From positions 42,336 to 106,335 of the forward strand of contig NZ_JACOIJ010000011.1 in NCBI RefSeq assembly GCF_014692495.1: a stretch of DNA of 64,000 nt. The letters run 5' to 3'. The notes under the pieces were generated by a model. That model saw only the letters and a program-made list of their open reading frames with translations. It searched no databases and was not told the DNA's origin. Source of the DNA: Sphingobacterium litopenaei (lineage in GTDB: Bacteria; Bacteroidota; Bacteroidia; Sphingobacteriales; Sphingobacteriaceae). Every line of letters begins with the position of its first letter. Within the stretch, counting starts at the first letter, position 1. The translations under genes and the position numbers were made by a program. This document shows positions 19,399 through 27,912 of the stretch, in pieces.

Positions 19399-20580
19399 AT
19401 GAGCGTTTTACCCACATTCTTGACTCAAATTAATGAAAGTATAGCTAATGAGAGCTTTATCAAAATGTCTTTGGGAAATTACAAAGGCACTGTCGAACAG
19501 CTAAAGAACATCTACATCAAAGCTGTACTGATAAAGCGCGAGCTTAAACTTTCCTTTACCTACCGCTACAAAACACGTGATATTACCAAGAATTTTGAGG
19601 TAGAGGCAGGTCTTGCGGAGATAGAACAGCTGCTCGATCCAAAAGGTTTTCGAATCTGTACGCTGTTTACAACTGCGGAGAATAAAATTTGTGAGCTGAA
19701 TGGCAAACAGGTTTGGACGCTGAAATCCGAGAATCCTACTGCTACAAAACCTATGCACTTGTCCCATGACAAACAAAAGGAACGTAAGGTAGGCGATTCT
19801 AATAAAACATATTTGAAGGAATTGCGCCTGACCGATGAACATGGTAAGGTTTATAAAAATGCTCAAGATAAATGGAAGCAAATCAACCATTATATAGAAT
19901 TGTTAAGTACAGAGTTGAATGCTTTGCCTGCTAAGGATCTATTGCGTGTGGTTGATATGGGAGCAGGAAAGGGTTATTTGACATTTGCTTTGTATGATTA
20001 CCTAAACAATGAATTGAAGCGTAAAGCACAGGTCGAAGGCGTAGAATACCGCAAGGATTTGGTGGAATTATGTAATGCCATCGCGCAGAAAAGAGAATTT
20101 AATGCGCTGAATTTTGTGCAGGGAACGATTGAGGATTATAAACCGCAATCGGATTTGGATATTTTAATCGCGTTGCATGCCTGCGATACCGCAACAGACG
20201 ATGCAATTTACAAAGGTATCCAGCACAATGCGAATCTTATTGTCGTGGCTCCTTGTTGCCACAAGCAAGTCCGTCGCCAGTTGGAACAGGTCAAAGCAAA
20301 AAATGATTTGTCCTTTATGACTAAACATGGCATCTTCTTGGAGCGTCATGCTGAAATGTTAACAGACGGAATCCGTTCGTTGATATTGGAATATTTTGGT
20401 TACCAAACGAAGGTGATGCAGTTTATTTCAGATGCTCATACACCTAAGAATGTGATGATTGTAGCCATCAAGAAAAGCATTGATAAAGCTAAACAAGCTG
20501 AAATCTTAGATAAATTGAAATCCGCTAAAGCTTATTTTGGTATTGAATACCACTATTTAGAAAAGATTTGTGGATTGTAA
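19399..20580 (+). CDS. Class I SAM-dependent methyltransferase (Methyltransf_32 type)
   Basis: A 393-residue protein. The N-terminal about 150 residues are of unassigned fold. A Rossmann methyltransferase domain follows: motif I VVDMGAGKGYLTFALYDYL near residue 185, DLVELCNAIAQ, and ILIALHACDTATDDAIYKG near 255. VVAPCCHKQVRRQL is typical of the Methyltransf_32 family, whose members are annotated as rRNA/tRNA or unassigned methyltransferases. The ATG at 19399 (MSVLPTFLTQ) is preferred to a GTG at 19375 that would start inside the -7 element. The target is unknown. Confidence 0.88.
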   Translation: MSVLPTFLTQINESIANESFIKMSLGNYKGTVEQLKNIYIKAVLIKRELKLSFTYRYKTRDITKNFEVEAGLAEIEQLLDPKGFRICTLFTTAENKICELNGKQVWTLKSENPTATKPMHLSHDKQKERKVGDSNKTYLKELRLTDEHGKVYKNAQDKWKQINHYIELLSTELNALPAKDLLRVVDMGAGKGYLTFALYDYLNNELKRKAQVEGVEYRKDLVELCNAIAQKREFNALNFVQGTIEDYKPQSDLDILIALHACDTATDDAIYKGIQHNANLIVVAPCCHKQVRRQLEQVKAKNDLSFMTKHGIFLERHAEMLTDGIRSLILEYFGYQTKVMQFISDAHTPKNVMIVAIKKSIDKAKQAEILDKLKSAKAYFGIEYHYLEKICGL

Positions 20581-20587
20581 GTAGAAC

Positions 20588-20617
20588 AAATCCCTTGCTC
20601 AAATAAGCAAGGGATTT
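20588..20617. terminator. Bidirectional terminator
   Basis: Perfect 12-bp stem AAATCCCTTGCT/AGCAAGGGATTT (20588-20599, 20606-20617) with a 6-nt loop, just after the methyltransferase stop. The convergent gene on the other side ends at 20716. Confidence 0.75.
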
Positions 20618-20715
20618 ATTGTTAATTATTGTTTCGAGACGAAATGAGAATCTTTTTTAGACTTCTCACTACACTTACACTATGCTATGTTCGAAAGGAT
20701 AGGGTAAACATCCTC

Positions 20716-21615
20716 TTATTTGTATTTACTCGCATTCAAAGAATCCGTTCGACCATATTTTTGGATAATATATTCAGTGGCAGGCTTAAGACGTTTGTCC
20801 TTATGTATCGGATGAGCTCCAGGATATGTAAAAAATTCCACTTCATTGTTTATTTTAGAATACCATACCTTGTTTTTATCTTTTTTCGTTAAGGTATCTG
20901 GGCGGGTAATCTTTTTCAAGTTGAGTATAGCCCCATCGTTTACCCGAATGATCACATGACTGGATAATGATTCCCCACAATCTATCGAAATATATTGTTC
21001 GCCGTCCCAATAGGCACAATGTTTAGTTTTTAATTGATTATACGTAATAAAACTTATAGGTATTAATGCAACACTCATTATTGAAATAAGTGATTTTTTA
21101 TTTATACCAGATAATTTACTTAACCAGTTAAGATTTCTAGGCTTCTCAATATTTTCATTTTCCTCTTTAATATTCGGTTTTTCCTCTATCTTTTCCTTTG
21201 TAAAATGCTTTTCATCGGTAGTTTCTGATATATCCGTTTCTTCATTTTCTAGATTTTCTGCTCTCCATTTATGATATGGACGCGGCTGAAAATCAATTAA
21301 GACTGCACTTAACTTTACAATTATTTCGCTAGGTTCTTTTGTATTGCCAATTAGAAAATTTTGAACGGATTTCATTTTTCCTAAATCTGTTTTTCGAATT
21401 GCTTTTTCAATATTTTCATAGCTTTTTTCGGGATTAAAAAATTCCTGAAAAATAGGCATATCATTAGCTGTCAATCCATCTTTAACACAGCTTATAGCGT
21501 AATCTCTAAGATTAGCTGGCGAAGGATTGCTCAATCGTGTAGACATGGACGAATTATCTTTTTTGGCGATGTAATCGTTTAAAACTTCGGATCTAAATCT
21601 ATCAAATTCAAACAT
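20716..21615 (-). CDS. Unknown membrane-anchored protein
   Basis: About 299 residues from the ATG at 21615 (MFEFDRFRSEVLND); a further ATG at 21645 would add ten residues. The N-terminal about 150 residues are soluble and helical. A very acidic, low-complexity linker follows (ETDISETTDEKHFTKEKIEE). Then comes a single transmembrane helix (KSLISIMSVALIPISFITYNQ) and an outside domain of about 90 residues containing CAYWDGEQYISIDCGE. The N-in topology with a linker resembles anti-sigma or Bacteroidota RHS-like anchors, but I do not recognise the family. No partner gene is adjacent. Confidence 0.7.
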   Translation of the reverse strand: MFEFDRFRSEVLNDYIAKKDNSSMSTRLSNPSPANLRDYAISCVKDGLTANDMPIFQEFFNPEKSYENIEKAIRKTDLGKMKSVQNFLIGNTKEPSEIIVKLSAVLIDFQPRPYHKWRAENLENEETDISETTDEKHFTKEKIEEKPNIKEENENIEKPRNLNWLSKLSGINKKSLISIMSVALIPISFITYNQLKTKHCAYWDGEQYISIDCGESLSSHVIIRVNDGAILNLKKITRPDTLTKKDKNKVWYSKINNEVEFFTYPGAHPIHKDKRLKPATEYIIQKYGRTDSLNASKYK

Positions 21616-21983
21616 ACTTAGGTTGTATTGGATGTAACATTTCAACGTATAAAATGTAACGAAAAAGTCTACTTAATCTAAACACATTCCATTTACGGAA
21701 AAATCAGAATTAGCAGAAATATCGGAAATATCTGCATATATGCCTTATCAACGAGAATATCTTTGCTAAAGAAATCCAAACATCTCCGCAGGTTAGTTAG
21801 CGGTAAATATATAAAATGGATTTTAAAAGGGATGTGTTGAGGGCATATTTAAAAATGGGAAGTATAAATATCTTCCCTTAGTACATACCGCTTCCCACAA
21901 AATCAGAAGGCCTTCTGAAATAGACTGTGCTTGGCAGATAGGAAACTGCTAAGACAATTTGTTTGACCTTAAATTTTTATAAA
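21616..21983 (+). promoter_or_regulatory. Leader region of the peptide-kinase-regulator locus
   Basis: 368 bp without a gene. It contains a -7 match TATCTTTG (21758-21765) without a clear -33. It also holds a TACGGAA half-site (21694-21700) resembling the palindrome found at two other promoters, and a perfect 16-bp palindrome TCAGAAGGCCTTCTGA (21903-21918). If transcription starts near 21771, the leader before the small peptide gene would be about 210 nt and would contain the palindrome as an RNA hairpin. No ORF is convincing in the leader. Confidence 0.5.
21903..21918. repeat. 16-bp perfect palindrome in the peptide gene leader
   Basis: TCAGAAGG followed directly by its reverse complement, 65 nt before the peptide ATG. 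It could be a dimeric regulator site or an RNA stem; no T-run follows. Confidence 0.65.
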
Positions 21984-22160
21984 ATGAAAATGATTTTGTT
22001 CATAGCCTTGCTATGGAGTACGGGGACAGTATGCACTTTACAGAATGAAAGTACAATTATTGCAAATAATGGTGAAGAAAATACGGGTGATAAATCCATA
22101 GTTCGCCCTCCAATTCCACCTATTCCGCCAATTCTTCCTTTAGGAATGAATAATGCTTAA
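21984..22160 (+). CDS. Small secreted proline-rich peptide
   Basis: A 58-residue frame from the ATG at 21984. The N-terminal signal-like stretch is MKMILFIALLWSTGTVCTLQ. An acidic middle (NNGEENTGDKS) and a proline-rich tail RPPIPPIPPILPLGMNNA follow. A longer start at 21963 (TTG) is unlikely. A strong terminator follows directly, so it forms its own transcription unit just upstream of a sensor kinase and response regulator. I do not recognise the family. The signal peptide, tight terminator and position suggest a real secreted peptide. A signalling role is only inference. Confidence 0.6.
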   Translation: MKMILFIALLWSTGTVCTLQNESTIIANNGEENTGDKSIVRPPIPPIPPILPLGMNNA

Positions 22161-22162
22161 AA

Positions 22163-22200
22163 AAAATAAAGGCAGGTATATCTTACCTGTCTTTATTTTT
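22163..22200 (+). terminator. Terminator of the small peptide gene
   Basis: AAATAAAG-CAGGTA/TACCTG-CTTTATTT stem with loop TATCT and a following T-run ending at 22201. It separates the peptide transcript from the kinase gene. Confidence 0.85.
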
Positions 22201-22239
22201 TACTAAATTGTTATACCAAATAATTAATAATTTATCGCA

Positions 22240-23940
22240 TTGAAACTCTATTATACTCTACTTTTATTCTTTTTGCTATTCATTTTCTCTTGTCAAAATC
22301 GACAGACTTCTGAGTTGGATTCTAAGAAAACGGATACCACTAATATTAATTATCTAACAGCTAATAAGTTACTTCAGGAAAATAAATTAGATAGTTCATT
22401 TATCTATTTTGATTTAGCTTCAGATGAATTTTTAGCAAAAGGAGATAGCCTCAATGCAGCTACTTGTTTGATACAGATGGCTGTAACTCTTTATATGGAA
22501 GGCGATTTTTATGGTTCGCAAGAAACTTCCATTGAAGCGGACAGACTTATAAACAAGGAAAATCCTTCTCATGCCGCTTTATTGGCTTACAACTATAATA
22601 ACATAGGCAACGCAATTTCGGGTTATAGTGATCATTTAAAGGCTATACCTTATTACGATTTAGCTATCCAATATTCTTATGATAGTGTTACGGCTTTATC
22701 CTATGAAAACAATAAAGCTGTAACCTTATCCTATATCAATAATTACAAGGAAGCTAGTGAAATTTTTAAGAAGATTCTACAATCGAATATATCCTCTCAG
22801 GCTGAGTACGCGCGCGCATTGTCCAATTATGCAAATAGCCATTGGCGGGTGGACCTGAATTACAATCCGCTTCAGGATTTACGTAAAGCTTTGGCTATTC
22901 GTCAAAAAGAAAATGATTTGTATGGTGTAAATGCATCTTATGCTCATTTATATTATTACTTTAAGGACCGAAATCAGGATTCAGCACTGTATTATGCGCG
23001 TAAATCATACGCATTAGCATCGCAGTTAAATAATACAAAAGATATAATTAATGCTTCGGAAAAGTTGGTTCAATTAACACAGTCTGATTCCTCCCAACAT
23101 TATTTTAAGATATATAAAGAATTAAGTGACAGTGTGCGAATTGCTCGTTTGAAGGCCAGCAATCAATATGCGATGATCCGGTACGAGGCTGAAAAAAGCA
23201 AAATGTTAAATCTACAGTTGGAAAAGGATGTGTTGGATAAAGATTTACATTTGGCACAACAACGCATGATCTTAGTTGTGGTTGTAATTTCTACATCTTT
23301 GGGCATTGTTTTTTTTGTGTATAGATACAATAAACGTAAGAAAGAGCTTCAATTGGAGGCCGACAACAGAATCAAAGAAAATAAACTCAAAACATCTAAA
23401 AAGGTGCATGATGTTGTTGCCAATGGGATATATCGCGTCATGTCCGAATTAGAAAATATTGAAGATTTAGATCGGGAGGATTTATTGGATAAATTAGAAA
23501 TCATGTATGAGAAATCTAGAGATATCTCGTATGAGACAGAAGAAAAAGATCTTGAAAAACCTTTCTCAAAAGAAATTTCCTACTTATTGAAATCATTTGC
23601 TCACGAGAATTTAAAACTCTTTATTGTCGGAAATGAGGAGGAACTATGGAAAAAAATATCTCCACAAAATCGGAAAGAACTACTTCCTGTAATACAAGAA
23701 CTTTTAGTGAATATGCGCAAACATAGTGAGGCTAATGAGTTGATTTTTAAGGTGGAAGAACTAGGTGTGGCTTTGGGAATTCATTATATAGATAATGGAA
23801 TTGGCTTTCCTGCAGAAATAAAAAAAGGCAATGGACTTATGAATACGGGAAACCGTATGGAAAAGATTGGAGGAGCAATTAATTTTGATTTGACAAGAGA
23901 GAAAGGAGCACATATTATTATCACGGTTCCTTTCGAGTAA
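22240..23940 (+). CDS. TPR-containing sensor histidine kinase
   Basis: A 566-residue kinase. Signal/lipobox FIFSC (Cys18) lies at the N-terminus. Residues about 40-310 form tetratricopeptide-like helical repeats outside the cytoplasmic membrane. A transmembrane helix spans about 344-362. The dimerisation/phosphorylation helix KKVHDVVANGIYRVM has His390. The ATPase domain has an N-box around Asn492 (ELLVNMRKHSEA), DNGIGF at 518-523 and GNGLMNTGNRM. This architecture is typical of Bacteroidota TPR kinases. The start codon is TTG at 22240, since no ATG is in frame before the signal sequence. The response regulator follows 13 bp later, so they form one operon. Confidence 0.92.
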   Translation: MKLYYTLLLFFLLFIFSCQNRQTSELDSKKTDTTNINYLTANKLLQENKLDSSFIYFDLASDEFLAKGDSLNAATCLIQMAVTLYMEGDFYGSQETSIEADRLINKENPSHAALLAYNYNNIGNAISGYSDHLKAIPYYDLAIQYSYDSVTALSYENNKAVTLSYINNYKEASEIFKKILQSNISSQAEYARALSNYANSHWRVDLNYNPLQDLRKALAIRQKENDLYGVNASYAHLYYYFKDRNQDSALYYARKSYALASQLNNTKDIINASEKLVQLTQSDSSQHYFKIYKELSDSVRIARLKASNQYAMIRYEAEKSKMLNLQLEKDVLDKDLHLAQQRMILVVVVISTSLGIVFFVYRYNKRKKELQLEADNRIKENKLKTSKKVHDVVANGIYRVMSELENIEDLDREDLLDKLEIMYEKSRDISYETEEKDLEKPFSKEISYLLKSFAHENLKLFIVGNEEELWKKISPQNRKELLPVIQELLVNMRKHSEANELIFKVEELGVALGIHYIDNGIGFPAEIKKGNGLMNTGNRMEKIGGAINFDLTREKGAHIIITVPFE

Positions 23941-23953
23941 ACAATAGAAATAT

Positions 23954-24619
23954 ATGTTCAAAAAAGTTTTAATTGCAGAAGATCACGAAGTGGCCAATAT
24001 TTCAGTACAGCGCACATTAAATGATTTGGGGGTGCAAGAAGCTAAATATGTCTATTATTGTGATGACGCATTAGCTTGGGTGAGTAAGGCTTTGCAAAAT
24101 AAAGAGCCTTATGACTTGTTAATTACGGATCTTTCTTTTGAAGAGGATCATAATGTACAGCGCATAACAAGTGGTGTGGAATTGATTAAAGCTGTTAAGG
24201 TCATTCATCCTGACATTCAGATTATTGTCTTTTCAGGGGAAAATAGACCTGCCATTGTCAATAAATTGTTCCACCAATATGGTATCGATGCCTATGTGCG
24301 CAAAGCTAGACATGATGCCCAACATCTGAAAGAAGCTCTGCAAGCAATATCCAATGGTCAATCTTATATGTCTTATGACATTAAGCAATCACTGAAAGAA
24401 CAGAATTCTTACGAATTTAGCCATGTAGATATACACATAATTAAATTGCTGTCCGAAGGAATCAAACAAAAGGAAATTCCGAATTATTTAAAACAAAAAA
24501 ATATCAAGCCATCAGGGCTCAGCAGTATAGAAAAAAGATTAAGCACGATGCGTGAGGTGTTGTCTTTTACCAAAAATGAACAATTAGTCGCTTACTGCAA
24601 GGACAAAGGAATTATATAG
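23954..24619 (+). CDS. LuxR/NarL-type response regulator
   Basis: A 221-residue partner of the kinase encoded 13 bp upstream. The receiver domain has the acidic pair Glu9-Asp10, phosphoacceptor Asp59 (LLITDLSF) and conserved Lys in YVRKARHD. The C-terminal output domain (about 155-215) follows the LuxR pattern (IIKLLSEGIKQKEIPNYLK ... SSIEKRLSTMREVLSFTKNEQLVAYC). It has a slightly longer turn (KNIKPSGLSS) than canonical NarL proteins. LuxR-type regulators bind inverted repeats, and one such repeat lies 100 bp downstream at the PLD promoter; that link is inference. A terminator follows. Confidence 0.92.
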   Translation: MFKKVLIAEDHEVANISVQRTLNDLGVQEAKYVYYCDDALAWVSKALQNKEPYDLLITDLSFEEDHNVQRITSGVELIKAVKVIHPDIQIIVFSGENRPAIVNKLFHQYGIDAYVRKARHDAQHLKEALQAISNGQSYMSYDIKQSLKEQNSYEFSHVDIHIIKLLSEGIKQKEIPNYLKQKNIKPSGLSSIEKRLSTMREVLSFTKNEQLVAYCKDKGII

Positions 24620-24672
24620 TAACACACATTACTATTTATCTAACCCCAAATTAACATAAATATGAAAAGATG

Positions 24673-24701
24673 AGTAGGCCATAATTGGTCTACTTTTTTT
24701 T
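24673..24701 (+). terminator. Terminator after the response regulator gene
   Basis: Eight-bp stem AGTAGGCC/GGTCTACT (one G-T) with loop ATAATT and eight T. It separates the two-component operon from the PLD operon, so the latter needs its own promoter. Confidence 0.85.
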
Positions 24702-24717
24702 ATTAAAAAGTTTGCGA

Positions 24718-24762
24718 TTACGGGAACCCGTAAGAAAATCATTTGGTTGTAAGGTAGATTTG
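24718..24762 (+). promoter_or_regulatory. Palindromic promoter element (copy 2) of the PLD operon
   Basis: TTACGGG-AA-CCCGTAA (24718-24733) is a perfect 7-bp inverted repeat. The -7 element TAGATTTG (24755-24762) begins 29.5 bp after its centre. The same motif at the same spacing occurs at 3772-3785/3808 upstream of the WYL gene. No TTG is found at the usual -33 distance, because the palindrome occupies that region. This suggests activator-dependent or tightly repressed transcription. Confidence 0.75.
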
Positions 24763-24793
24763 AGTAATTATTAACTACTTATAAAAACCTTAA

Positions 24794-26878
24794 ATGAATT
24801 ATCAACATTTGGTTCAGGATAGTCTTTCAGATAATAAGGAAATTATAGAAAGAATTAAGAAGGAATTATTAGAGGCTCAAAGGGAGATTCTTGTTGCGAT
24901 GGCATGGTTTACTGATGACGATCTGTTTAAAATATTATTGAATAAGGCAGATCAGGGATTAGAAATCTCAATAATCATAGCGGAACATGCTGATAACGAA
25001 AAACTGGATTTTGATTTATTAAATACTAAGCCAAATGGGGAGGTGATAAAGATCAAAAATGTAGGATATGGTATGATGCATCAAAAATTTTGCATTATAG
25101 ATAAAGAAGTGGTAATAAACGGCTCATACAATTGGTCTAAAAATGCTAAAAATAACCATGAAAATGTTATTGTGACGAATTTTTCTAAAACAGTTGAAGA
25201 GTTTCTAAATACTTTTCATGATATGAAAGATCGTGCTATTCAAGTTTTGAGTGGAGTTCCGATAAATCAAATTCAAGTTAATAACAATTATGTTCAATCG
25301 CAAAGAGATACCAAACCAATGGAAAAGTTAAGTTTTCAAGAACAATCATTGATAGAATTTAAACAAGTGTTAGATAATATTATTGCAACGGAAGTCGGCT
25401 CTCTAGATAAGGGTTTAATTAGTCAAAGTGCTTATAATAGAGCGAAGGAAAATAATGGCGATCATCAAGTTCTTCCTCAAGCCATGGATAGTTTATACTC
25501 TAATTTTATAAATGAAATTGAAGTCGTTGCTGAGAAAAAAACACGTTTGAAGAATAGAATAGATGAACAGTTAAAGTTGAGTGTGGGAAATATAGAAATA
25601 AAGACAGAAAATGAAATAAATACAAAAAAGGAAAATTATCAACTTGAGGACAAAAATCTTAAAGAAAATATATTAAATACTGAAAAGGAAATTGAAAAGG
25701 CACAATCTACTATTGAAAGTAATTTAAAAACTCAGGTGCCTTTTTTTCAGGCTCAGATTGAGAAGATAAGGCAAAAGATTAATGAGCAAAGAATTGAGTT
25801 TGTAAAACCTCCGATCGATTGGGTAAAATCTGTCATTCTTTGTGTTCTTTTATTCTTATTAATCTCATATATTTTTGTTTTTTATTCTTCAGTAGCATAT
25901 ATTTTTATGTTCTCAAATGAAGAGGCTATAGCAGAAGCTCTAAGAGGGGGAAATGTGATTACTCCGGAAGTTTTCAATCCTCATGCAATTACTAATATTT
26001 GGAAAAAAGGTACAGGGGGAATCTTATTTTTGATGTTATTTGTTTCTATTCCATTAGGGTTAGGCATGTACGAATATTTAGCTAAATCCTCGGATGAGGA
26101 GATAAACAAGAGTGATAATTCCCGAACCAATATATTATCTAAGCTATTCAATAAATTTGGCGGTCTTTTATTTATCCTAGTGGTGGATGCTTTTATCGCA
26201 TATAAAGTTGCTATTAATATCAATAAAGTTGAAAATTTAAAACATAGTAGAGAACTTACGGAGGTTACATTCGTAGATATGTTAGGGACTAGTAACTTTT
26301 GGCTGGTGTTTATTTTAGGAACCTTGGGCCTATTTTTGTTTTCTAAAGTATTTAATAAACTAATTGCCTCTGTAAATAAAAGAAATCAAACACATCAAGA
26401 AGCTATTACCAAGCAAATTATTGTCAATTTGGAATCGGATATTGAGAAATATGAAAATGATATTAAGAATATCTATGCTAATAATGATGAATTAAAAGCT
26501 AGCTTGTTAGTGTTGAATGCAGATCTGAGTAGTTTGAAACAAAGGCTTCAAATCTTACCTATACAGCATACTGACGAAATAAATGATTTAAGACAACTCT
26601 TAAATTCATTTAATGAAAAAATTATAAACTTTTCTAACATTTATAAAAGTCAAATTGATAACGACAAACTGCCAATTTCTAAATCTGAAATGGAAAACAG
26701 ATGTAATATTTTCATGGAAGGCTGGAGTAAATATTTATACGAATTCTACGCCGTACAATTAGCCGAAATAAAAACAAAAGACGCCATACAAGAAATTGAA
26801 AATTGGCTAAAGTCTATGCATTGGCAAGTTGACTCGTCTTTGGACTTAAAATTAGATTCTTTAACAGTTAATAATTAG
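24794..26878 (+). CDS. Membrane-anchored single-HKD phospholipase D-like protein
   Basis: A 694-residue protein. The N-terminal about 145 residues form a PLD-like domain with one HKD motif: His96, Lys98 and Asp103 (MMHQKFCIID), then Gly110-Ser111 and Asn114. Single-HKD proteins act as dimers and include nucleases (Nuc, mitochondrial PLD) as well as FAM83-like proteins. A long coiled coil (about 235-335) leads to four predicted transmembrane segments near 344-372, 408-428, 455-474 and 500-519. A second coiled coil (530-600) and a helical tail follow. There is no signal peptide, so the PLD domain is cytoplasmic. Codon use is AT-rich like its neighbours. It is the first gene of an operon with a VWA-like lipoprotein. 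Its activity (nuclease or lipase) is unknown. Confidence 0.8.
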   Translation: MNYQHLVQDSLSDNKEIIERIKKELLEAQREILVAMAWFTDDDLFKILLNKADQGLEISIIIAEHADNEKLDFDLLNTKPNGEVIKIKNVGYGMMHQKFCIIDKEVVINGSYNWSKNAKNNHENVIVTNFSKTVEEFLNTFHDMKDRAIQVLSGVPINQIQVNNNYVQSQRDTKPMEKLSFQEQSLIEFKQVLDNIIATEVGSLDKGLISQSAYNRAKENNGDHQVLPQAMDSLYSNFINEIEVVAEKKTRLKNRIDEQLKLSVGNIEIKTENEINTKKENYQLEDKNLKENILNTEKEIEKAQSTIESNLKTQVPFFQAQIEKIRQKINEQRIEFVKPPIDWVKSVILCVLLFLLISYIFVFYSSVAYIFMFSNEEAIAEALRGGNVITPEVFNPHAITNIWKKGTGGILFLMLFVSIPLGLGMYEYLAKSSDEEINKSDNSRTNILSKLFNKFGGLLFILVVDAFIAYKVAININKVENLKHSRELTEVTFVDMLGTSNFWLVFILGTLGLFLFSKVFNKLIASVNKRNQTHQEAITKQIIVNLESDIEKYENDIKNIYANNDELKASLLVLNADLSSLKQRLQILPIQHTDEINDLRQLLNSFNEKIINFSNIYKSQIDNDKLPISKSEMENRCNIFMEGWSKYLYEFYAVQLAEIKTKDAIQEIENWLKSMHWQVDSSLDLKLDSLTVNN

Positions 26879-26893
26879 TCATCTATATTTGAT

Positions 26894-27880
26894 ATGTGTA
26901 TAAAAAATTTTCTTTTAAGCGTTGTTTTATTAACTTTTTTAATTTCTTGTGGGTCCAGTAGCAATACTGATGAGAATGCTAAGCGAGATACTGTGTATGT
27001 TAATGATTATAACGTATTATTAGTTCCAGATTTATCTAATAGAATTAATCAAAATATTCATCCAAAACCTGTTCATGACACCATGATTCTATCGAATATT
27101 TTGGATAATATTAAAGTATTAGTTGATTTGAAAGGTCGCAGTTTGAATCAATGGGATATTTACAAGTTTGATTTTATTAATAAATCGACTATAAATAATT
27201 CAGATGTTTGTAAGCCTGAGGAGTTAGAAATTAATCTTTTGCGATTCAAAGGTAAATTGGCTGAAGCTGCATCTTATTTAAGGGATAGTATTGATAAAGA
27301 TATTTATCTATTTAAATCCAATGTCAGAAGTATTTATAATTATTCCATAAATAATTCAGCAGGAGCTGATTTGTGGAATTACTTTAATGAGACTATCACA
27401 ACATCTTTAAAATTAAGAGAATTAGAAGATATTACTTCTCCTACGAGTACAGTTCTTGATCCTATTGTTTTAAAGCGATATAAGAATGTAGTTGTTTTAT
27501 TTACTGATGGATATATTGAAAATGCAAATAAGGCAAATGGATATGTATTTGATCCTAAACGGATAACTAAAATTAGAAAGGAATATAATGCTAGTGGACA
27601 AAAAGATTTAGAGAAGTTTATTCTTTCTAATCAGGAGTATTTACTTCGCAAAACTACAAATGATTTAAAAGGGGTAAATGTATTAGTGTTAGAAATGATT
27701 GATAGGTCATTAGATAAAAACGGAGTAGCGAAACATCATCCAACTGATTTTCAAATAATGAAATTAATTTGGAAAGAATGGTTGACAGCATCAGGTGCAG
27801 ATATGGTAGAAGTTCATCAAGCAGTGAAAAAGAAAGATGAGGGTTATGCGTTAGTAAAAAGCTTCATGGAAAAGTTATAA
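26894..27880 (+). CDS. VWA-like lipoprotein of unknown function
   Basis: A 328-residue protein with a lipoprotein signal (LLTFLISC, Cys19) and so exported. The mature part begins like a von Willebrand A/integrin-I fold: NVLLVPDLSNRIN (Asp46, Ser48, with Arg50 where the canonical motif has Ser) and later VVVLFTDGYIEN near residue 205, resembling the MIDAS Asp strand. The C-terminus has LVLEMIDRS and a helical MKLIWKEWLTASGADMVEVHQAV. It starts 15 bp after the PLD gene, so is co-transcribed. I do not recognise a named family beyond the VWA-like pattern. Confidence 0.7.
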   Translation: MCIKNFLLSVVLLTFLISCGSSSNTDENAKRDTVYVNDYNVLLVPDLSNRINQNIHPKPVHDTMILSNILDNIKVLVDLKGRSLNQWDIYKFDFINKSTINNSDVCKPEELEINLLRFKGKLAEAASYLRDSIDKDIYLFKSNVRSIYNYSINNSAGADLWNYFNETITTSLKLRELEDITSPTSTVLDPIVLKRYKNVVVLFTDGYIENANKANGYVFDPKRITKIRKEYNASGQKDLEKFILSNQEYLLRKTTNDLKGVNVLVLEMIDRSLDKNGVAKHHPTDFQIMKLIWKEWLTASGADMVEVHQAVKKKDEGYALVKSFMEKL

Positions 27881-27912
27881 TGAGAGCTATCTTTGTTGTC
27901 TAAATTAATATC

